In this document: in pieces, positions 59,535 through 64,000 of the stretch
How positions within the stretch are numbered: the first letter of the stretch is position 1
Layout of the letters: the number at the start of each line of letters is the position of its first letter
Assembly (NCBI RefSeq): GCF_038246755.1
Contig: NZ_CP134706.1
Coordinates: forward strand, 2,046,001-2,110,000
Reading direction: 5' to 3'
DNA from: Micromonospora sp. FIMYZ51
Lineage (GTDB): Bacteria; Actinomycetota; Actinomycetes; Mycobacteriales; Micromonosporaceae
Length of the DNA: 64,000 bases
Notes under the pieces: generated by a model
Seen by the model: only the letters and a program-made list of their open reading frames with translations
Told to the model about the DNA's origin: nothing
The model's database searches: none
Program-made: the position numbers and the translations under genes

Positions 59535-60276
59535 CCCGGCAGCGGTACGCCGGTTCGTCGGGTTCACCGCGGGCAGCGGCCGGATGGCCCCGGAGTTGCC
59601 GGTACACGAGCGCAACATCCTGGTGGAGGAGTACGCCGACGGCCCGGAGATCAGCGTCGACTCGGTGGTGTACCGGGGCGAGGTGATCCCGCTCTGCATT
59701 GCCCGTAAGGAGGTCGGCTTCGCGCCGTACTTCGAGGAGACCGGGCACGTGGTCGATCCGGCCGACCCGCTGTGGCAGGACGCGACGCTGGGCGAGGCCG
59801 TCGAACGCACCCACGCGGCCCTGGGGTTCTCCGACGGGGTGACGCACACCGAGGTGAAGCTGACCCGGCAGGGGCCGAAGGTGATCGAGGTCAACGCCCG
59901 GATCGGTGGCGGGCTGATCCCGTACCTCAACCTGCTGGGCGGTGGCGCGGACCTGGGCCTGGCCGCGGCGGCCGTGGCCTGCGGACACCGGCCGCCGGTG
60001 GAGGTCGAGCCCCGCCGGCAGGTGGCCGCCATCCGCTTCTACTATCCGCCGCACGACGACAGCCGGATCGCCGAGATCGCCTTCGACCGGGCGCCGCTGC
60101 CCGCCGCGATCGTCCGGCACGGGCCGCTGGCGCAGCCGGGTGAGGTGAAGTCGCCGCCGCCGCAGGGGCTGATGGACGGGCGGGTCGCCTACGCGATCGC
60201 GCTGGGCGCGACGGCCGACGAGTGCCGGGCCGCGCTGGACGCGGCCAGCCGGGCGCTGCGCGTCGACACATCCTGA
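59535..60276 (+). pseudogene. ATP-grasp ligase, C-terminal part
   Basis: About 245 residues from FVGFTAGSGRMAPELPVHERNILVEEYADGPEISVDSVV through THTEVKLTRQGPKVIEVNARIGGGLIPYL to the stop at 60276. These are the second half of a carboxylate-amine ligase ATP-grasp domain: the E-E-Y adenine-binding region, H-T-E-x-K and the metal-binding E-V-N-A-R-I-G-G. The pre-ATP-grasp and first ATP-binding lobes are absent. An ATG at 59584 could start a truncated product, but it would be inactive. The left edge is a junction with the amidohydrolase fragment. Confidence 0.78.
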
Positions 60277-60294
60277 ACGGCCGGCCGGGCAGAT

Positions 60295-60349
60295 TGTTAA
60301 TAGGGGGCCCCGCTACTACACCAGGCGTTAATAAGGGGCCCTTCCTTAC
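60295..60349. repeat. two copies of a GTTAATAAGGGGCCC-type intergenic repeat
   Basis: GTTAATAGGGGGCCCCGCTAC (from about 60297) and GTTAATAAGGGGCCCTTCCTTA (from about 60327) stand in tandem between the ATP-grasp remnant and the convergent MFS gene. From memory this short motif is widespread in Micromonosporaceae intergenic DNA. It may act as a terminator; this is not tested. Confidence 0.5.
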
Positions 60350-61602
60350 CCCGCAGTGGGTACGGGTGTTCGTTCCTCGGGCAGGATGTTGCGCAGGGAA
60401 CGGACGTGGCGCAGCGGCGAGAGGATGAGGAACAGGCTGGTGCCAAGCAGCCCGACCGTGCCGATCAGCAGGGCGCTGCGGGGCCCGGCCAGCGTGCCGA
60501 GCCAGCCGCCGAGCAGCGAACCGATCGGCTTGACCCCGAGCGCCACGAAAAGGTATGCGGCGTTGGTGCGGCCGAGCAGCCGTTGCGGCGTGATGGCCTG
60601 CCGCACGCTCATCGTGTGCACGTTGCACGCGGTGATCCCGAAGCCCTGGATGAAGAACGCGATCGCGAACATCGGTGCCGCCCAGGTGCCCCGCTGGGTC
60701 ACCGGCAGCAGCAGTGGCGCGAGGTCGCCGATGACCGCGGCGGCCAGCAGCGTACGCCCGAGACCCACCCGCCCCGCGACGCGTTCGGTGACCGTCGCGC
60801 CGAGCAGGGCGCCGACCGCCCCGATGGAGAGCATGAAGCCCAGCGTGCCGGGGCTCATGCCGAGTTCCCGGACGGCGAAGATCACCAGTACGGTCTGCAC
60901 GATCTGCCAGCAGATGTTGTAGCTGGCCGCCTCGCCGAGGAAGGCCCGCAGGTACGGGTTGCGGAAGGTGAACCGGAAGCCCTCCGCGATCTGCGAGCGC
61001 AGCGGCGTCGGATCGACCTCGACCGGCTTCTCCCGGGTGCGTACGGCGGTGACACCGGCGGCCGATGCCAGATAGGTGACGGCGTTGACGAGCAGCGCGA
61101 ACGGCGCGCCGACGATCTGCACGAGCACGCCGCCGAGCCCGGGGCCGCCGATCTCGGCCACCGACTCGCTGGCGGTCAGCCGGGAGTTGGCCCCGGTGAG
61201 GTGCTCGGGCGGCACGATCGTCGGCAGGTAGGAACGGTAGGCGATGTTGAAGAAGACCCGACCGACGCCGGCGAGGCAGGCCATCGTCAGCAGCCAGGAG
61301 AAGGTCAGCCGGTCCAACGCCGCGAGCAGCGGGATGGCACCGATCGCGACGCCCTGGGCGAGGCTGGACATGATCAGTACGCCGCGTCGCTGCCACCGGT
61401 CGACAAGCAGCCCGGCCGGTATCCCGAAGACCAGGTACGGGGCGAAGGTGACCGCCCCGAGCAGGCCGAGCTGCCCGGGGGTGGCGTCCAGGGTCAGCAC
61501 CGCGGTCAGCGGCATCGCGAGCTGGAACACCTGGGTACCGAAGAAGGAGGCGCTCTCGCCTGCCCAGAAGAACCGGAAGTCCCGGCGCCAACCCTCCGCC
61601 AC
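60346..61602 (-). CDS. MFS transporter (MFS_3/EntS-like efflux)
   Basis: 418 residues from GTG 61602, preceded by GGGAG. Twelve membrane helices. The N-terminal WRRDFRFFWAGESASFFGTQVFQLAMPLTAVLTLDATPGQLGLLGAVTFAPYLVFGIPAGLLVDRWQRRGVLI contains the MFS motif-A loop G-x-L-x-D-R-x-x-R-R. It belongs to the MFS_3 group that includes EntS-type exporters. It is the only intact gene in a stretch of gene fragments. Substrate unknown. Confidence 0.85.
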   Translation of the reverse strand: MAEGWRRDFRFFWAGESASFFGTQVFQLAMPLTAVLTLDATPGQLGLLGAVTFAPYLVFGIPAGLLVDRWQRRGVLIMSSLAQGVAIGAIPLLAALDRLTFSWLLTMACLAGVGRVFFNIAYRSYLPTIVPPEHLTGANSRLTASESVAEIGGPGLGGVLVQIVGAPFALLVNAVTYLASAAGVTAVRTREKPVEVDPTPLRSQIAEGFRFTFRNPYLRAFLGEAASYNICWQIVQTVLVIFAVRELGMSPGTLGFMLSIGAVGALLGATVTERVAGRVGLGRTLLAAAVIGDLAPLLLPVTQRGTWAAPMFAIAFFIQGFGITACNVHTMSVRQAITPQRLLGRTNAAYLFVALGVKPIGSLLGGWLGTLAGPRSALLIGTVGLLGTSLFLILSPLRHVRSLRNILPEERTPVPTAG

Positions 61603-61673
61603 GTTGCTCCCTCGACTGCTCGGACCACCTCGACTGCCGTCATCGTGGCGGTGTCGGTACGGCAGGTGACCGC

Positions 61674-61845
61674 TCACTGCCCAGGATCGATGTCGTAGAA
61701 ACCGAACCCGTCCAGGTAGCAGACCGTGGCGAAGTCGGAGAGCAGGACCGACCGGTCCGGGTGGATCAGACCCACCGTCACCGGCTCGCTCTCGTCGTCG
61801 ACCGTCCGGACGAGCCGCTCGCCCGGCTTGAACCGCAGCGCCGGG
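61674..61845 (-). pseudogene. C-terminal fragment of an unidentified protein
   Basis: About 56 residues on the minus strand: ALRFKPGERLVRTVDD then PVTVGLIHPDRSVLLSDFATVCYLDGFGFYDIDPGQ and stop. The composition looks like real coding sequence (balanced hydrophobics and acidic residues), but no start is found before the sequence runs into an adenylation-domain fragment on the other strand. Family not recognised. Confidence 0.4.
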
Positions 61846-61846
61846 C

Positions 61847-62047
61847 CGGGAGCCGGAGCTGGCCGCCTTCGTGGTCCTCGCCGCCGACGCGCCGCCGGTC
61901 GAGGAGAGTGCCATCATGGCCTTCTGTCCGCGGTCCATGCCGTCGTACATGGCACCGAGCCGGATGCGGGTGGCCGACGCGCTGCCGGTCAACCAGCACG
62001 GCAAGACCGATCAGCGCAGGCTGCTCGCCGCACTCGCGGGGGAGTGA
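61847..62047 (+). pseudogene. C-terminal end of an AMP-binding (adenylation) domain
   Basis: 66 residues in one frame: ELAAFVVLAADAPPVEE, RSMPSYMAPSRMRVADALPVNQHGKTDQRRLLAAL and stop. This is the A8-A10 end of a nonribosomal-peptide-type or acyl-ligase adenylation domain; the A10 catalytic Lys is in NQHGKTDQRRL, close to the canonical N-x-x-G-K-x-D-R. No thiolation domain follows, so it was a stand-alone adenylase or the end of one. Everything before residue 1 is lost. Confidence 0.75.
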
Positions 62048-62049
62048 CG

Positions 62050-62580
62050 GGTTGCTCAGTCCTCCCGGATCACCTGTTTCGGCGGCGGCGAGCACGACCT
62101 CCAGGGCGGGATGACGGGCGCTGCTGCGTCGCCACACCGCCTGGGTGAACGTCTGCATCGGCCGGTCGCCAGGGCACCTTGTGGAGGACACCCGCCGCGA
62201 TGTCCCGGGAGACCGCGACCTCGGGCAGCAGCCCGGCACCCACCCCGTTGGCGACGCTGCGCTTGACCGCCTCCAACGAGTTCAGCTTGAGCATCCGCCG
62301 GGGCGGGGCCGCGAAGGGGGGTGTCCTGAGGCGGAAAGGCCAGGCACTGCCGGGCATCGACGTCGGAACAGACAAGCATCGTGCTGAAGATCTCCTCGGT
62401 GCCGGCGGGTCGACCGCAACCGCTCTCCGGCGCGGCCACCAACGCCAGTGGTTCCGGCCGGAGGATGCTGAACTCCAGATCCTCGTACGACTGCTCCACC
62501 CCGATCAGGAAGGCGCAGTCCAGTTGCCCGTCGCGGAGACGGTCGACGGCGACGGTCCGGTGCCGCAACAGCTGCATCTG
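62050..62580 (-). pseudogene. LysR-type regulator effector domain, frameshifted and headless
   Basis: Successive minus-strand phases give VDRLRDGQLDCAFLIG and EFSILRPEPLALVAAPES (start of the LysR substrate-binding domain), then MLKLNSLEAVKRSVANGVGAGLLPEVAVSRDIAAGVL, then AVWRRSSARHPALEVVLAAAE. In order these make a LysR_substrate domain with two frameshifts. The N-terminal HTH is absent; its place is taken by a VOC fragment on the opposite strand. Confidence 0.68.
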
Positions 62581-62739
62581 GACCTCAGCGTGACCTCCAT
62601 CGAGGAGCTGAAGGCGCAGCACGAGCGGGTGCTGGCGCGGGGCGGTCGCCTGCTCTCCGACCAGAAGAACGGCCCCGACGAACCGTTCCGGGTCTACGCC
62701 GACCCGGCCGGGCATCCGTTCTGCATCTTCGTGGCCTGA
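62560..62739 (+). pseudogene. C-terminal end of a VOC (glyoxalase-like) protein
   Basis: About 58 residues: QQLHLDLSVTSIEELKAQ, HERVLARGGRLLSDQKNG and FRVYADPAGHPFCIFVA with stop. It matches the last beta-alpha-beta-beta-beta unit of VOC proteins (Q-x-H-L-D-L, D-P-x-G-H-P-F-C). The first unit is missing and the fragment joins the LysR remnant head to head at about 62580. Confidence 0.72.
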
Positions 62740-62743
62740 GCCG

Positions 62744-62781
62744 CGATCGGGCCGCCCCTGGTTGCCGGGGCGGCCCGATCG
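62744..62781. terminator. strong hairpin terminator
   Basis: Perfect 15-bp stem CGATCGGGCCGCCCC (62744-62758) / GGGGCGGCCCGATCG (62767-62781), loop of 8 bases. It stands just after the stop of the secreted repeat protein on the minus strand and after the VOC fragment on the plus strand. Confidence 0.8.
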
Positions 62782-62787
62782 TTCGTA

Positions 62788-63690
62788 CTACCTGGTCGCG
62801 CAGATGGCGTACGCCTGCACCCGCCACGTGCTCGGGTAGGCGTCCTCCTCGTACGCTCCCGCGGTGACCGCGGTGGGCGCGGTGCCGGCGTTGCCGTTGG
62901 GCCGGAAGTCGTCCACCACGACCTCGCCGAGCGCGCCAACGACCTCGTACCCGGCGCCGGTCAGCACCTTCGCAGCCGGGCAGGCGGCGCTGACGAAGCG
63001 CGAGTCGGTCGAGTTGCTGGCGCTGGTCGCGGTGACCCGCACCAGCCCGGGTAGCGGGTTGGCGCAGATGGCGTACGCCCGCACGTTCCAGTTGCCGAGG
63101 AAGCTGTCCGCCTCGTACGCGCCCACCGTGACGGCGGTTGGCGCGCTGATGGTGCTGCCGTTGGGGCGCAGGTCGTCCACCACGCCCTCGCCGAGGATGC
63201 CGGTCATCTCGTAGCCGGTGCCGGTGAGTCGCTTGCCGGCCGGGCAGGTCGCGGTGGTGCTGTGGAAGTCGTTTGAGTTGGTGGGGCTGACCGTGGTGAC
63301 CCGAACCAGTCCGGGTAGCGGGTTGGCGCAGATGGCGTACGCGGTGACGTTCCAGTTGCCGGCGAGAGGGTCGGCCTCGTACGCGCCCACCGTGACGGCG
63401 GTTGGCGCGCTGATGGTGCTGCCGTTGGGGCGCAGGTCGTCCACGACGACCTCGCCGAGCGCACCGTTGATCTCGTAGCCGGTGCCGGTGAGCACCTTGC
63501 CGGCCGGGCAGGTGGCGGTGACGCTCCGGAAGGAGGCGGAGTTGGTGGCGCTGACGGCGGCGATGCGTACCAGGCCGGGTACGGCGGCGGTGGCCGAGGT
63601 GGCCGGGACGACCAGGGTCGCGCCGGTGACACCCAGGACGAGGGCGAGCGTACGCGCGACGAGACGGCGGTGTCCGGTGTGAGCTGACAT
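62788..63690 (-). CDS. secreted protein made of three tandem repeats of about 86 residues
   Basis: 300 residues from ATG 63690. A signal peptide (RRLVARTLALVLGVTGATLVVPATSATA, cleavage near residue 35) is followed by three repeats. Each reads PGLVRI/VTxVSxTNS...S.TATCPAGK.LTGTGYE..GALGEVVVDDLRPNGSTISAPTAVTVGAYE.D...NWNVTAYAICA. Each repeat has two cysteines (TCPAGK and AICA), probably one disulfide per module. The repeats are highly alike, so expansion is recent. Family not named; the role is extracellular, perhaps adhesive or binding. Confidence 0.8.
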   Translation of the reverse strand: MSAHTGHRRLVARTLALVLGVTGATLVVPATSATAAVPGLVRIAAVSATNSASFRSVTATCPAGKVLTGTGYEINGALGEVVVDDLRPNGSTISAPTAVTVGAYEADPLAGNWNVTAYAICANPLPGLVRVTTVSPTNSNDFHSTTATCPAGKRLTGTGYEMTGILGEGVVDDLRPNGSTISAPTAVTVGAYEADSFLGNWNVRAYAICANPLPGLVRVTATSASNSTDSRFVSAACPAAKVLTGAGYEVVGALGEVVVDDFRPNGNAGTAPTAVTAGAYEEDAYPSTWRVQAYAICATR

Positions 63691-63900
63691 GGTGTTGCTC
63701 CTGTTCCGCTACCCGCAGCTGGCGTCTCTCCACGCCTGTCGCCTGCGGGGGTGCAGCAATGGCGTTTTCACGCTACGTGTTCGCCTGACCTGGTGTTATC
63801 CAAGATCTGACTACTGTGGGTATTCATGTTTCGGTGAGGTTGCCGGTGCACGGACCCGGCGATCTCGAACCACCACCGGGCGACTGCTACCGTCCCCGGG

Positions 63901-64000
63901 GTGGACAGCCCAACGGGTCGCCTCTACGCGATCAGTGACCTGCATGTCCGGTACGACGAGAACCGGGAGTTCGTTACCAGCCTGCGGCCCTCGTCCGAGC
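63901..64000 (+). CDS. metallophosphoesterase, N-terminal part (cut by window edge)
   Basis: GTG 63901 opens a frame with GRLYAISDLHVRYDENREFV, the first metal-binding motif (D-x-H) of calcineurin-like phosphoesterases. The gene continues past the window. The 210-bp gap before it holds the promoters of this gene and of the secreted repeat protein. Confidence 0.75.
   Translation, partial: MDSPTGRLYAISDLHVRYDENREFVTSLRPSSE

Noticed and set aside
1..64000. CRISPR arrays or riboswitches
   Set aside because: No regularly spaced short repeats with unique spacers and no recognisable riboswitch core were found on either strand.

Overview
The window is very high in G+C and looks like a chromosomal stretch of an actinomycete of the Micromonosporaceae (Micromonospora-like). 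Supporting signs are an SsgB-type sporulation protein, many GTG starts and ATGA/GTGA gene overlaps, actinomycete-type integrative elements at a tRNA, an AfsR-like NB-ARC/TPR regulator, and intergenic repeats with the cores GATCTTGCACTTT and GTTAATAAGGGGCCC. Genus assignment is an inference from memory of such genomes.

Layout. (1) 1-3,372: right end of a prophage or serine-integrase element. It carries a minus-strand operon of small genes ending in a DNA methyltransferase, a divergent XRE repressor with four 18-bp inverted-repeat operators, and a large serine integrase lying against the junction with a chromosomal short-chain dehydrogenase whose 3' part follows at 3,359-3,649. (2) 3,650-5,383: core genes (SsgB-like, PGPGW membrane protein) and tRNA-Val(CAC). 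(3) 5,384-25,973: two elements in tandem at the tRNA-Val 3' end, bounded by three copies of a 42-43 bp att repeat. Element 1 (11.8 kb) has int, xis and a RepSA-type rep but no FtsK-like translocase. Its cargo is an AbiTii-domain gene, a SLATT 2TM gene, an IS5-family insertion, a NUDIX gene and XRE-TPR regulators. Element 2 (8.8 kb) keeps only the C-terminal part of a different integrase, a TetR-controlled ABC exporter and more XRE-TPR regulators. Both elements end in the same module: a 54-56 residue charged protein overlapping an XRE-TPR regulator, followed by TACAGCAR integrase arm sites. (4) 26-38.6 kb: histidine-kinase remnant, MacB-like ABC exporter, two tandem DD-peptidase-like serine hydrolases, a truncated copy of an element-2 regulator, a secreted hydrolase with five tandem repeats, and an AfsR-like STAND regulator. 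(5) 38.6-58.96 kb: core-like operons. These include TetR-SDR-ABC, PadR-membrane, membrane-GntR, a signal-peptidase-like lipoprotein, a WYL regulator with a VOC protein, a ricin/GH128 glucanase, an ECF sigma factor with its membrane partner, a GlxA regulator with a saccharopine-dehydrogenase-like protein, and lutABC for lactate oxidation. (6) 58.96-62.74 kb: a run of truncated genes (amidohydrolase, ATP-grasp ligase, adenylation-domain tail, LysR, VOC) around an intact MFS transporter. (7) A secreted triple-repeat protein and the start of a metallophosphoesterase close the window.

How parts work together. The tRNA-Val elements carry the machinery for excision and replication (Int/Xis/Rep), likely phage-defence cargo, and an unusual concentration of XRE-TPR regulators. 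The 26-33 kb locus resembles a cell-envelope stress unit (sensor remnant, exporter, carboxypeptidases). The lut operon feeds L-lactate into central metabolism. No complete antibiotic gene cluster or CRISPR array is visible.
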